DNA of 64,000 bases from Pseudoteredinibacter isoporae_A (GCF_040372805.1 NZ_BAABWJ010000009.1:1-64000), one strand, 5' to 3'. Positions 24,390 through 34,052 are shown, counted from the first letter of the stretch. Notes: generated from the letters alone by a model not told the origin. Numbers and translations are program-made.

Positions 24390-25415
24390 ATGCCAGTAAG
24401 CCATCCGATTCCTACAAACGCTGATCGCCAGCAACTCGATGCCACCCTGTTGTCCAATTGGGTGGAATTGTTGTATCGCTGCATTGCTTATCGTGGGCTG
24501 GATGCGAATGCGTTGTTCACCCAGGCCGGGGTAGATGAATCCATGCGTGGTGCTGATCAGCGGGTTCAGGCGAGTAAAGTCAAGCACCTGTGGGAATTGG
24601 CGGCACAAAGAACCGGTGACGATGCCTTTGGCTTGACGGCCGCTGAGGTGGCTTACCCGGTGATGTTTGATTCTTTGAGTGTGGCGATGAGCTCCAGTGC
24701 GACTTTGCTGGAGGCCTTGCAGCGCTTTATTCGTTTGCGACGAATTATCGATTCTCAGTGTGTGAATACGCTGGAAGAAGTGGACGGCGGCTACAAGTTT
24801 GGTTGGTCGAATGCCGAAGGTTGTGAGTCTCAGATCGGTGCTGAAGCCTTTGTGGCCGCGATGATTACGCTATGCCGATGGGGCAGTGGACCTGCCTTTT
24901 CTCCAGCATGGGTATCGCTTTGTCATGAAGAAACCGAATCCGCCCAGCGCTATCGTCGCTTCTTCAATGCGCCAGTAGAATTCCAGGCCAGTGAAAATGC
25001 CCTGTTGTTGTCAGAAGAGACCTTGTTGCGTCCTTTGATCACCGCCAACCGAGAACTGGCCTTGAGCAGCGAAAAACTGAGTCGGGCGTATCTGGCCCAA
25101 ATTGAAAAAACCGGTGTGGTGAGTTTAGTTCATAACAAGTTGGTTGAATTCTTGCCTCAGCGCACATTCACGGAAGACATTCTGGCCGAAGAGCTGGGTA
25201 TGAGCTTGCGTTCGATGCAACGGCGTTTGTTGGAAGAGGGCTCTTCCTATGAATCCCTTTTGCAGTCTGTTCGAAAAGAGACGGCCCTGCAGTTGCTTCA
25301 AAAAGATGCACTTTCCATTGCCGATATTGCCCAGCAATTGGGTTTTTCGAGTGCAAGTAATTTTGGGCGTGCTTTTAAGCGTTGGACCGGGCGCACGCCC
25401 GCCAGCTTCCGCTAA
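24390..25415 (+). CDS. AraC family transcriptional regulator
   Basis: The protein has 341 residues. The N-terminal 190 residues match the Arabinose-binding-like domain of the OruR/ArgR-type AraC group (DDAFGLTAAEVAYPVMFDSL region). The C-terminal 100 residues are a double helix-turn-helix: EDILAEELGMSLRSMQRRLL and LSIADIAQQLGFSSASNFGR then AFKRWTGRTPASFR. It diverges from liuR and precedes the PLP decarboxylase gene by 115 bases, so it may control either. In Pseudomonas, this N-terminal domain type often regulates amino-acid or fatty-acid catabolism. The effector is unknown. Confidence 0.9.
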   Translation: MPVSHPIPTNADRQQLDATLLSNWVELLYRCIAYRGLDANALFTQAGVDESMRGADQRVQASKVKHLWELAAQRTGDDAFGLTAAEVAYPVMFDSLSVAMSSSATLLEALQRFIRLRRIIDSQCVNTLEEVDGGYKFGWSNAEGCESQIGAEAFVAAMITLCRWGSGPAFSPAWVSLCHEETESAQRYRRFFNAPVEFQASENALLLSEETLLRPLITANRELALSSEKLSRAYLAQIEKTGVVSLVHNKLVEFLPQRTFTEDILAEELGMSLRSMQRRLLEEGSSYESLLQSVRKETALQLLQKDALSIADIAQQLGFSSASNFGRAFKRWTGRTPASFR

Positions 25416-25530
25416 GGTTCTCCAATGATTCCCTCTATTTCACTTTGTGGCAGAAAAAGAATAGTGCTCTGTCGCCTAATGAATAGTCGATGTTTGTAGA
25501 CTGAAATCATCATAATTGAGAGGTAATCCT

Positions 25531-26880
25531 ATGGTGTTGGAAGTCAAAAGTCTTGGTTTATTGGAAGAGTCTCTAGGGGTACTTGAGCAATCCTTCAAGG
25601 AGATGCCCGCTTTTGAAGCGAAGCCTTTAGGGGATCGTGAGCGCGATATTCTTTTGCGAGTAGCCGAGCGCATGCAGGACAACTATCCCTATCCTCATCC
25701 TCTCTACGCTGGACAAATGCTGAAACCGCCTCACCCGATTGCGCGACTCGCGTATATGTTGTCGATGTGGGTGAACCCGAACAATCATGCTCTTGATGGT
25801 GGGCGTGCGAGTTCGGCGCTGGAAAAAGAAGCGGTTGCTGAGATTGCGGCGATGTTTGGCTGGGATCAATTTCTGGGGCATTTAACCGGTGGTGGCACCA
25901 TGGCCAATATGGAAGCGTTATGGGTTTCCGGAAGGCTTCAACCGGGTAAACGCATTCTTGCGTCCAGCATGGCCCACTACACCCACGGTCGAATTTCGGA
26001 AGTGCTGCAATTGCCTTTCACCGCTGTTGCGGCCGATGAGTTGGCGCGCATGGACATCGCTGCGCTGGAGTGCGAGCTGAAAAAAGGTGATGTGGGTACG
26101 GTGGTGGTAACATTGGGGACTACCGGTGTGGGCTCGGTAGATCCTCTGCATAAAGTACTGGAGTTAAAGAAACAATATGGCTTCCGAGTGCATGTGGATT
26201 CAGCTTACGGTGGTTACTTTGGTTTGGTCGATAACCTGGAGACGAATGCGGCCACGGCGTACAGCCAGTTGAATGAGGTCGATTCCATCGTGATCGACCC
26301 CCATAAGCATGGATTGCAACCTTATGGTTGTGGCTGCGTTTTATTCCGCGATGCCAGTGTGGGTCGATTTTACAAACACGATTCTCCGTACACCTATTTC
26401 AGTTCCGACGATATGCATTTGGGTGAAATCACTCTTGAATGTTCGCGCGCGGGGGCTTCCGCTGTTGCGCTGTGGGCAACTCAAAAATTATTGCCGCTGC
26501 ATAAAGGTGGTGAGTTTGCCAATGGTTTGGCGAATGGTCGTGAGGCAGCTCTGGCGTTGTATAAATGCCTGCAGGATGATCCGAAATACAAAACAACTTT
26601 TGAGCCTGAGTTGGATATTTTGATTTGGGCGCCAGAGGCCAAATCAACCCAGGAAATATCCAAACAGTCCCAAGCACTTTTCAATCTTGCCGAGAAAAAT
26701 CACTTGCATCTGGCGTTACTGGAATTGCCCTTGAGTCTTGCAAAAGCGTGTTGGGGTGACAGCGTGGAATACAACAGTGAGACTGTCAGCTGTCTGCGGT
26801 CGACATTGATGAAACCAGAGCATCTGGAGTGGGTTGCGGAGATCAAGCGAATTATGGATGAATCTCTGGCTGGAATCTAA
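25531..26880 (+). CDS. PLP-dependent group II decarboxylase family protein
   Basis: The protein has 449 residues from ATG 25531 (GAGAGG 7 bases upstream). It has the fold-type I decarboxylase pattern: HLTGGGTMANMEAL (phosphate-binding turn), HVDSAYGGYF (Asp pairing with the PLP ring nitrogen) and IDPHKHGLQPYGCG (Lys forming the internal aldimine). This group includes glutamate, aromatic-amino-acid, diaminobutyrate and cysteine-sulfinate decarboxylases; the sequence alone does not choose among them. It stands between an AraC regulator and a large acyl-CoA carboxylase, giving no decisive context. An aspartate or glutamate-type substrate is possible. Confidence 0.88.
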   Translation: MVLEVKSLGLLEESLGVLEQSFKEMPAFEAKPLGDRERDILLRVAERMQDNYPYPHPLYAGQMLKPPHPIARLAYMLSMWVNPNNHALDGGRASSALEKEAVAEIAAMFGWDQFLGHLTGGGTMANMEALWVSGRLQPGKRILASSMAHYTHGRISEVLQLPFTAVAADELARMDIAALECELKKGDVGTVVVTLGTTGVGSVDPLHKVLELKKQYGFRVHVDSAYGGYFGLVDNLETNAATAYSQLNEVDSIVIDPHKHGLQPYGCGCVLFRDASVGRFYKHDSPYTYFSSDDMHLGEITLECSRAGASAVALWATQKLLPLHKGGEFANGLANGREAALALYKCLQDDPKYKTTFEPELDILIWAPEAKSTQEISKQSQALFNLAEKNHLHLALLELPLSLAKACWGDSVEYNSETVSCLRSTLMKPEHLEWVAEIKRIMDESLAGI

Positions 26881-26901
26881 TCTGGGTCTTGTTTATTCCA
26901 A

Positions 26902-26917
26902 TGCCCCAATTGGGGCA
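26902..26917. terminator. 16-bp perfect palindrome after the decarboxylase gene
   Basis: TGCCCCAATTGGGGCA is a perfect palindrome that can form a short GC hairpin with an AATT loop, 22 bases after the decarboxylase stop. No T tract follows, so it may be a processing hairpin rather than a true terminator. Confidence 0.45.
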
Positions 26918-27156
26918 CTCTGATGGCATTTAATGAACTGGATGGATTGATACTCTTTTGCCGAATGTTTGATTGCTAATCAATGCATGGCGAGTCTTTT
27001 AAGCGAATTCAGCTCTGTTTTCTCTTCCGCTCCGTTTCGCTTAAAAACCCTGTATTTATGGCTCACTATTCACCAGAGGAATTTGTTAAGTTGGGGGGCT
27101 GGGTGTAACTTGGTACGAATTTTAATGACTAATTTTGGTCGAGATGGACAGCCCCT

Positions 27157-30100
27157 ATGCCAATTAAGAAAGTATTGATCGCAAACCGTTCTGAAATTGC
27201 TGTGCGTATTGCTCGCAGTTGCCATTTGTCCGGTGTTAACAGTGTTGCGATATACGCCAAGGATGATCGTCATTGCCTGCATATTAAAGCCTGTGATGAG
27301 GCGGTGCCGCTGATGGGAAGTGGGCCTGCAGCGTATCTAGACATCGCTGGCGTTCTCTCGGCGGCTAAAGACTGCGGAGCCGATGCGATTCATCCCGGTT
27401 ATGGTTTCCTGTCCGAGAGTGCCGAGTTTGCCCGTGCCTGTATTGAGGCCGGCCTGCGTTTTATCGGCCCGGATGTTGAACTGTTGGAAAAGTTGGGAGA
27501 TAAAGCCAGCGCCAGAGAGGAAGCCGAGCAGGCTAATATGCCAATGTTGCAGGGTATTAATCGCCCTTGCAGCTTAAGCGAAATTGAAACGTTTTTTGAC
27601 CGTTACAGTGACAGTGGTGTGATGATCAAGGCGTTGGCCGGTGGCGGCGGTCGGGGTATCCGGCCCGTGCAGCGCAAAGAGGATTTGGCGGAAGCCTATC
27701 AAGCGTGTCAAAAAGAAGCCTTGATCAGTTTTGGCAGTGATGAGGTGTACGTCGAGCAGCTATTGCCTTCAGCTCGACATATTGAGGTTCAAATTTTGGG
27801 CGATGGCCAGAAAGCAAGCCATTTAGCTGAACGCGAATGCAGCTTACAGAGGCGTAATCAGAAAATAATTGAGATTGCTCCCAGTCCAAGCCTTTCACCT
27901 GCGCAACGTGAGCGTATTCATGCGGCGGCGGTCCACTTTGCCGAGCGGTTGAGCTATCGGGGACTTGGTACCTTTGAATTTCTGGTCGATGGCCACAATC
28001 ACGACAGTTTCTATTTTCTCGAGGTTAATCCCCGTATCCAGGTTGAGCACACCATTACCGAACAGCTATTTGATGTGGATTTGGTTGCTCTTCAAATGGC
28101 TTTGGCGGAAGGAAAGTCTCTGGCAGAACTGGGGTTTCCGATTCAGAAGGCCGGCCGTCATTTCGCCATTCAAGCCCGCGTGAATTTGGAAGCCTGGGAT
28201 GAACACGGCAACAGTAAAGCCACCGCTGGAAAACTCAGTCAATATATGCCGCCGCGTGGGCCGGGTATTCGAGTGGATGATTGCGCGTTTATCGGTTTTC
28301 AGTACAGCCCGGCGTACGATCCAATGATCGCCAAGGTGATTGCCAGCGGGCCGGATTACCCCAGCACATTACGCATTCTGAATCGAGCTATCGAAGAGTT
28401 TGATATTCAGGGGGTCGATCACAATCTCGCGTTATTGACGAATCTATGTTCTCACCCCGCCGTTATCAATAACGATGTCGATACGAAGTTTTTGGAACGA
28501 AACCTCGATACCCTGATGAACCCGCGAGACCCGAGCCGCTTTGCAGTGGACATGCCTACAGCGAATGTGAATGCTGAAAATCGGCAGGTTGATCATCGTC
28601 AAACCATTCAGGCTGCCGAGGGTTGTGAATTACAGGCCGCATCGACCGCATCCGTTGTGGCCAGCTTGGCGGTAGAATCTGGGGACAGTGTTCAAAAAGG
28701 CCAGACGATTGTCGTGTTGGAAGCTATGAAAATGGAGTTTCCAATTAAAGCCAGTTGCGCTGGGTTCGTTGACGATATTTATGTTGCTTTAGGGGATGCG
28801 GTGAGCGAGCAGCAAGCGTTGCTTAGCATTCGTCGAGATGAACAACTGGAGCACATGGGAATCGCAGAAGAGACGATAGATCTCGACGCTATTCGCGATG
28901 ACCTTCAAGAAGTTCTGGAGCGTCATCGAAAAACAGGCGATGACTATCGTGGTGAGGCTGTCGCCAAGCGGCACGCGAAGGGCATGCGTACCGCCAGAGA
29001 AAACATTGACGATTTAATCGATGCGGGCAGTTTCAATGAGTACGGTGCTATGGCACTGGCGGCTCAGCGCAAAATAAAAAGCGTGGAAGACTTGATTGAG
29101 CAGAGTCCTGCTGATGGTTTGATTGGTGGCACGGCGTCTATTAACGGTGAGATCTACCCGGAAGATAAATCCCGTTGCATGGTGTTGTCTTATGATTACA
29201 CCGTCTTTGCGGGCACGCAGGGTTTGATGAATCACAAAAAAACCGATCGTCTGTTAGGCTTGGCAAAACAATGGCAGCTTCCCGTTGTATTTTTTGCAGA
29301 AGGTGGCGGTGGCAGACCATCGGATACGGATTTTGCCGGCGTGGCGGGTTTGGATTGCCATACTTTTTCTGCCATGGCCGAACTTTCGGGTTTGGTGCCC
29401 ACCGTGGGTATTGTTGCTGGACGGTGTTTTGCGGGCAATGTCGCGCTATTGGGCGTGTGTGATGTCACCATCGCGACTCGAAACGCTACGTTGGGTATGG
29501 GCGGTCCGGCGATGATCGAAGGCGGCGGTTTGGGGCGCTACAGTCCGGAAGAGGTTGGGCCAGTTGATGTGCAGGGACCGAATGGCGTCCTGGATATTAT
29601 TGTCGATGATGAGGCGGCTGCTGTTGCAGCGGCAAAACGTTATCTCTCCTACTTTCAAGGGCCACAATCGACTTGGCAGGCCCATGACGAGCGATTGTTG
29701 CGTCATGCCATTCCGGTCAATCGTATGCAGGTTTACGATGTTCATCAGTTGATTGAATATCTTGCGGATGTCGATAGCGTGTTGGAATTACGGGCCGAGT
29801 TCTCCAAGGGTATTGTCACGGCATTGATTCGAATTGAAGGTCGCCCGATGGGCTTGATGGCGAATAATCCAAAGCACCTTGGTGGGGCGATTGATGCTGA
29901 GGGTGGCGATAAAATGGCTCGCTTTATACAACTTTGCGATGCCCATGATCTGCCTATTCTGTCCTTATGCGATACCCCCGGTTTTATGGTCGGACCGGAG
30001 TCGGAAACCCAGGCGACCGTTCGCCATGTATCACGCATATTTGTAACCGCGTCCAGTATCAGCGTTCCGTACCTCACCCTGGTAACGCGTAAAGGTTATG

Positions 30101-30447
30101 GCCTGGGTGCACAGGCGATGGCGGCGGGGAGTTTTCATAATCCTATGCTGACGGCGGCCTGGCCCTCCGGTGAATTTGGGGCGATGGGTATTGAAGGGGC
30201 AGTGCGCCTTGGAGCCGCGAAAAAGCTGGCGGCTATTGAAGATGAACATGAACGACAGCGTGTCTTCCAAAAAATGGTCGATAAAATCTACGAACACGGC
30301 AAGGCATTGAATATGGCCAGTTATCTTGAAATCGATGCCGTTATTGATCCGATGGAGTCACGCCAATGGATTCTCAGAGCATTGAAGGCAACGCCGCCTG
30401 CGGCCCCAAGAACGGGTAAGAAGCGACCTTGTATCGATACTTGGTGA
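27157..30447 (+). CDS. Single-chain acyl-CoA carboxylase (BC-BCCP-CT fusion)
   Basis: The protein has 1096 residues combining all parts of a biotin-dependent acyl-CoA carboxylase. Order: biotin carboxylase (about 1-450: KKVLIANRSEIAVRI, the ALAGGGGRGIRPV loop, LEVNPRIQVEHTITE), a biotinyl domain (VVLEAMKMEFPIKAS near residue 525) and two carboxyltransferase halves (about 590-1080; VFFAEGGGGRPSD, LSLCDTPGFMVGPESE, YGLGAQAMAAGSFH). This one-chain arrangement matches the long-chain acyl-CoA carboxylases (LCC) described from Mycobacterium and found in some gram-negatives, which accept a wide range of acyl-CoAs. It is distinct from the two-subunit LiuB/LiuD in this window. Its biotin comes from the bio operon or uptake. 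The start at ATG 27157 has only a weak ribosome site. Confidence 0.9.
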   Translation: MPIKKVLIANRSEIAVRIARSCHLSGVNSVAIYAKDDRHCLHIKACDEAVPLMGSGPAAYLDIAGVLSAAKDCGADAIHPGYGFLSESAEFARACIEAGLRFIGPDVELLEKLGDKASAREEAEQANMPMLQGINRPCSLSEIETFFDRYSDSGVMIKALAGGGGRGIRPVQRKEDLAEAYQACQKEALISFGSDEVYVEQLLPSARHIEVQILGDGQKASHLAERECSLQRRNQKIIEIAPSPSLSPAQRERIHAAAVHFAERLSYRGLGTFEFLVDGHNHDSFYFLEVNPRIQVEHTITEQLFDVDLVALQMALAEGKSLAELGFPIQKAGRHFAIQARVNLEAWDEHGNSKATAGKLSQYMPPRGPGIRVDDCAFIGFQYSPAYDPMIAKVIASGPDYPSTLRILNRAIEEFDIQGVDHNLALLTNLCSHPAVINNDVDTKFLERNLDTLMNPRDPSRFAVDMPTANVNAENRQVDHRQTIQAAEGCELQAASTASVVASLAVESGDSVQKGQTIVVLEAMKMEFPIKASCAGFVDDIYVALGDAVSEQQALLSIRRDEQLEHMGIAEETIDLDAIRDDLQEVLERHRKTGDDYRGEAVAKRHAKGMRTARENIDDLIDAGSFNEYGAMALAAQRKIKSVEDLIEQSPADGLIGGTASINGEIYPEDKSRCMVLSYDYTVFAGTQGLMNHKKTDRLLGLAKQWQLPVVFFAEGGGGRPSDTDFAGVAGLDCHTFSAMAELSGLVPTVGIVAGRCFAGNVALLGVCDVTIATRNATLGMGGPAMIEGGGLGRYSPEEVGPVDVQGPNGVLDIIVDDEAAAVAAAKRYLSYFQGPQSTWQAHDERLLRHAIPVNRMQVYDVHQLIEYLADVDSVLELRAEFSKGIVTALIRIEGRPMGLMANNPKHLGGAIDAEGGDKMARFIQLCDAHDLPILSLCDTPGFMVGPESETQATVRHVSRIFVTASSISVPYLTLVTRKGYGLGAQAMAAGSFHNPMLTAAWPSGEFGAMGIEGAVRLGAAKKLAAIEDEHERQRVFQKMVDKIYEHGKALNMASYLEIDAVIDPMESRQWILRALKATPPAAPRTGKKRPCIDTW

Positions 30448-30564
30448 GGGTTCTTGGGCATGTGCTTATAAAAAAACAATATGATCCGAGTGTGGAATAC
30501 TCTTGGCGCGCATCTCATAGATGGTTAGACTGCGCCCCTTGCTAAATCACCGTAGGAGAAGTGT

Positions 30565-31014
30565 ATGAACAGTATTTATCAGGATATCGACAGTGCCCTG
30601 AGTGGGTTGCTGCAAGGTGAAAGCGACTGGGTCTGCAATCTGGCGAATACCGCGGCTGTGTTGTGGATGTATCTGCCCGAAATTAATTGGGCCGGGTTTT
30701 ACCTGCGTCAGGGGGATGAATTGGTCTTGGGGCCTTTCCAGGGGAAGCCCGCCTGTACTCGCATTCCCATTGGCCGAGGTGTGTGTGGCACAGCAGCGGC
30801 CGAACAAGAGCCGCAATTGGTGGCTGATGTGCACGCTTTTGAAGGGCATATTGCCTGCGATGCAGCTTCCGAGTCTGAAGTGGTCATCCCAATGATCAAA
30901 GACGGAGAAGTGATCGGTGTGCTGGATATTGATGCGCCGGTAAAAGGGCGTTTTTCTCAGGAAGATGTGGTGGGCTTGCAGGCCGTTGTTGAGCGTCTGC
31001 TGGCCACTCGTTAA
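30565..31014 (+). CDS. msrC: Free methionine-(R)-sulfoxide reductase (GAF domain)
   Basis: The protein has 149 residues forming one GAF domain. Three cysteines at the positions used by fRMsr enzymes are present: Cys64 in KPACTRIPIG, Cys74 in RGVCGTAA and Cys98 in HIACDAASESE; the preceding WAGFYL and following IGVLDIDAP are also typical. The enzyme reduces free methionine-R-sulfoxide in the cytosol using thioredoxin and repairs oxidised methionine pools. It is transcribed alone from a good AGGAG site and ends at a hairpin facing the convergent acyltransferase gene. Confidence 0.9.
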   Translation: MNSIYQDIDSALSGLLQGESDWVCNLANTAAVLWMYLPEINWAGFYLRQGDELVLGPFQGKPACTRIPIGRGVCGTAAAEQEPQLVADVHAFEGHIACDAASESEVVIPMIKDGEVIGVLDIDAPVKGRFSQEDVVGLQAVVERLLATR

Positions 31015-31027
31015 GTCGTTCAATGCT

Positions 31028-31048
31028 CGGGCTGTTCATAACAGCCCG
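31028..31048. terminator. Hairpin between convergent msrC and OlsF-like genes
   Basis: CGGGCTGTT and AACAGCCCG form a perfect 9-bp stem with a CAT loop, 14 bases past the msrC stop. A short ATGTTACCTTT stretch follows instead of a clean T run. Confidence 0.6.
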
Positions 31049-31099
31049 ATGTTACCTTTCTGCTCGTGCTTTCTGATTCCGGCTTTCTGCCTGAATCTC

Positions 31100-32869
31100 T
31101 CAGTTACCCAAATAGCGTTTGCGCTTAGCGGCCTTAAGTTTGCTCAGGTCAGCGATGAACAAGCCGTCCAGACAATCACCAAAATCAGGATCGACACTGA
31201 ATGTCAGTAGCTGAAAGCCATCCCCTTCAAACAAGGCAGTATACTGTTTGAAAAGCACGGGCATTTTGTAACCCGCTTCAATAAACCGTTCCTGTAGCAA
31301 TTTCATGGCGTCGTCTTTGCTCAGACCTTCATACTCCGCTGCCAATGTCTGCTGGCTTTCCAGGCTGAGTTTATAAGGCTGATTGGCCGTCGCCCAGTTT
31401 TCCTTCGCCGCATAAAAATGCTGGTAGTAGTGAACCAGCTGATCCATCAAGGTACGAGGATAGCGTGCACTCATGCTGACCGGGCCAATTAGGTAACGAA
31501 TGTTGGGGTGGTGGCGCAGGTAGGCGCCAATGCCCTGCCAAAGGTAATCCAGGCTGGCTTTCCCCCAGTAATCCGGATTGACAAAACTGCGCCCCAGTTC
31601 GAGGCCCTGTTCCAGATAGGGGGTAAAGTCTTTTCGGAATTCGTAGAGCGAACTGGTGTACAGACCTTCTACCCCTTGTTCGGCCATGATCTTGCCCGCT
31701 TCGCCAATGCGGTAGGCGCCGGCAATTTCCAGTTGCTTGTTGTCCCACAGCACTAGATGACGATAGCTTTTGTCGTACTTGTCCAGATCGCGTTTTCCGC
31801 CTGTGCCTTCTCCTACTTTGCGAAATGCCACCTCGCGCAGACGACCGATTTCCTTGATCAGCGCAGTACCATTCTCATAATCCGCAAGAAGAATTCGATT
31901 CTGGTCTCGGGTTTCGCCAAGCAGGCGTGCCTGATTTAATTCCTGAACCAATTCTTGGCGATCTTCCGGGTGGGCGATGGTCTTTTCTGTTACAAAGATC
32001 GGTTGCCGGCGCTTGCCTATCTTGTACAAATGTTTACGCAGGCGCTTAATAATTCCGCGATCGCCCAGCTTTTCATTGTTGAGTGCGCTGGCGGGAATGG
32101 CCTCACCGACGCGGAATTGAATTTGTGCAGACTGCTTGTTAAACATCTCGCGGGCTAACAGGGCTGTGCCGAGAGGCTTGAACAACATGGAAGCGCTGTA
32201 AAACAACAGGGAATTCTTGGCGCCGATAAAAACTGGCAGCAGAGGCGCTTTCGCTTTGCGGGCAAAATGCAAAAAGCCTGAACGCCAGCGAGTATCTTTT
32301 ACACCGGTTGGTCGGGCGCGAGACACCTCGCCAGAAGGGAAGATGATCACGGCTTCTTCCCGCTCCAGAGCTTCCATGATCGCTCGGTAGCTTTTGCGCG
32401 TGCCTGTGCCCGTCATATTGTCCAATGCAATAAACAGCGGATGCAAAGGATCAAAATTCATTAGCATATCGTTGGCGACAATTTTGACGTCGCGACGGAC
32501 TTCTCCAACCAAGCGAAGAATGGCGAGACCATCCAGAGAGCCAATGGGGTGGTTGGCAATGATGACGACGCGCCCTTGAGAGGGAATATTATTGCGGTCG
32601 CGAGAACCAACTGAATAACTGAAGTTAAAATAATCGAAGACTTTATCGATAAACTCAAAGCCCTGAAGTTCGCCATGTTCCTCCAGAAACTCGTTGATCT
32701 CATCTGAGTGAGTCAGCTTTTTGATGAAGGACAGCGTCGGCTTACGGATTAAGTCCGGCTGCTGAGAAAAGTTTGGAAACTTATTGTTAACGGCTTGTTC
32801 GATGTCAATCATAGTCAATCTACCTGTGCTCATTCGGGGTAGATTGCGCTCAGAAAATGAACTGTTCAT
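31100..32869 (-). CDS. OlsF-like bifunctional acyltransferase (PlsC plus GNAT/OlsB domains)
   Basis: The protein has 589 residues with two acyltransferase domains. The N-terminal PlsC-type domain (about 70-290) contains NHPIGSLDG (the HPxGxxDG form, one residue longer than the common HX4D) and IIFPSGEVSR. The C-terminal domain (about 310-560) has LREVAFRKVGEGTGGKRDLD, LGRSFVNPDYW and LIGPVSMSARYP, typical of OlsB-like N-acyltransferases. This pairing is that of OlsF, which makes ornithine lipid from ornithine in two steps (N- then O-acylation). The alternative start ATG 32812 (MIDIEQAV) may be the true one. The lipid product is inferred, not proved. Confidence 0.78.
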   Translation of the reverse strand: MNSSFSERNLPRMSTGRLTMIDIEQAVNNKFPNFSQQPDLIRKPTLSFIKKLTHSDEINEFLEEHGELQGFEFIDKVFDYFNFSYSVGSRDRNNIPSQGRVVIIANHPIGSLDGLAILRLVGEVRRDVKIVANDMLMNFDPLHPLFIALDNMTGTGTRKSYRAIMEALEREEAVIIFPSGEVSRARPTGVKDTRWRSGFLHFARKAKAPLLPVFIGAKNSLLFYSASMLFKPLGTALLAREMFNKQSAQIQFRVGEAIPASALNNEKLGDRGIIKRLRKHLYKIGKRRQPIFVTEKTIAHPEDRQELVQELNQARLLGETRDQNRILLADYENGTALIKEIGRLREVAFRKVGEGTGGKRDLDKYDKSYRHLVLWDNKQLEIAGAYRIGEAGKIMAEQGVEGLYTSSLYEFRKDFTPYLEQGLELGRSFVNPDYWGKASLDYLWQGIGAYLRHHPNIRYLIGPVSMSARYPRTLMDQLVHYYQHFYAAKENWATANQPYKLSLESQQTLAAEYEGLSKDDAMKLLQERFIEAGYKMPVLFKQYTALFEGDGFQLLTFSVDPDFGDCLDGLFIADLSKLKAAKRKRYLGN

Positions 32870-32933
32870 GACAGCTCGATGACATTTCTATGACTGACCT
32901 ATGGGGCGAAGAGGAAGGCCCAAAGCCAAAGAG

Positions 32934-34052
32934 CTACCGTTGTTGGCTTTGTAAATGACGAAGCTGTTCTTTCAAAAGATCCAGATAGGGTGCCTTGATG
33001 GCCTCCACGTAGACATTGTGCTGGTCTTCTGTGAAGTCCAATTGTTCAAGTACATGCCGATCATCAAGCAAGCGTTTGTCCAACAATAGGCTGGCATGCG
33101 CCAGCGCGTCCAGTTGGCTGCGCTGCTGTTGGCTGTCCCGGTAGGCGGCAAACATTTCGCTGTAACTGTCGCCTTCGGCGGGTGGCAGAATAGCCGCTTT
33201 AAAATGCAGCTTGATACCCTGACGGCTGCGCCCCAGGTCGACCAATAACTTGGTGGAGCAAATCGCGTTAAAGATGCCCTGGTCACTGTTGTCCATTGAG
33301 GTTTGGCGAAAACCACAGTGGAAGGAATCACCATCGACCCAGAGCAGCTCGCCTTGGTAAAGATTCAAAACGGTTTGCAGTTGTTGATTGAATTCGTCGA
33401 GCAGTTCTTGGAGGGCCGCTGCACTGAGTTGTTTTTGCAGGCTTGCCAGATTGCCACTTTGAATCACCAGCCAGGCACAAATCGGAGGCGAGTCATTCCC
33501 CTCAGGTTCAAGCTCTTGGTCGCCTCCGTGCTCGGGTGTTTTACGGGAAGTGGTCGAGCTGCGTTGTGGCTCGAGGTACATATTAATCAAGGCCGCCGCG
33601 AGCAGCAGCAGGGCGAACAATTGTAAGCCATAGGCTTGAGGTTGCTGGCTGAGTTCGGAGCTGTTGAGGCCAATAGTCACATAGCCAGCCACTGAATCTT
33701 GCAGATTGATCGGGGCGCTGAAACTCTGCTGCGCTTTGTCAGCTCCTTTTTGCCGGGCGGTTTTGCCCGCCTGGGCCAGCAACTTATTGTCCACGCTGTG
33801 GAAGGTAACACTGGCGATGCCTTTTTCGCGTTTGGTGTTTTCAGCGAGAACTTGAAGGCTGACCCAGTCTCGAGTCATGGTTGGGTTTTCGGCCTGTTGG
33901 GCCAGCTTGCGTGCCAGCACTTCACCGTAATGCTGATTTAACTCTGCCTGCTGTTGTTGTAGTTGGTTTTGATTGGCCCAGCTTAAAATCAGCACCGTAA
34001 TAAAGGCGCCAAGTAAAAAGGCGGATAGCTTGGGAATCGGCGGGAGACTCAT
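32934..34052 (-). CDS. AhpA/YtjB-like (SMP_2) membrane protein
   Basis: The protein has 372 residues. Transmembrane helices at about 10-28 and 145-160 flank a periplasmic sensor-like region with strong Gln content. The C-terminal half (from about residue 190) has the weak shape of a degenerate nucleotide-cyclase-like domain (ELLWVDGDSFHCGF) without catalytic residues. It is divergent from serB, the same arrangement as ytjB (smp) and serB in enterobacteria and as in other gammaproteobacteria, which supports the family call. The function is unknown; virulence or stress-linked roles have been suggested for relatives. Confidence 0.72.
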   Translation of the reverse strand: MSLPPIPKLSAFLLGAFITVLILSWANQNQLQQQQAELNQHYGEVLARKLAQQAENPTMTRDWVSLQVLAENTKREKGIASVTFHSVDNKLLAQAGKTARQKGADKAQQSFSAPINLQDSVAGYVTIGLNSSELSQQPQAYGLQLFALLLLAAALINMYLEPQRSSTTSRKTPEHGGDQELEPEGNDSPPICAWLVIQSGNLASLQKQLSAAALQELLDEFNQQLQTVLNLYQGELLWVDGDSFHCGFRQTSMDNSDQGIFNAICSTKLLVDLGRSRQGIKLHFKAAILPPAEGDSYSEMFAAYRDSQQQRSQLDALAHASLLLDKRLLDDRHVLEQLDFTEDQHNVYVEAIKAPYLDLLKEQLRHLQSQQR

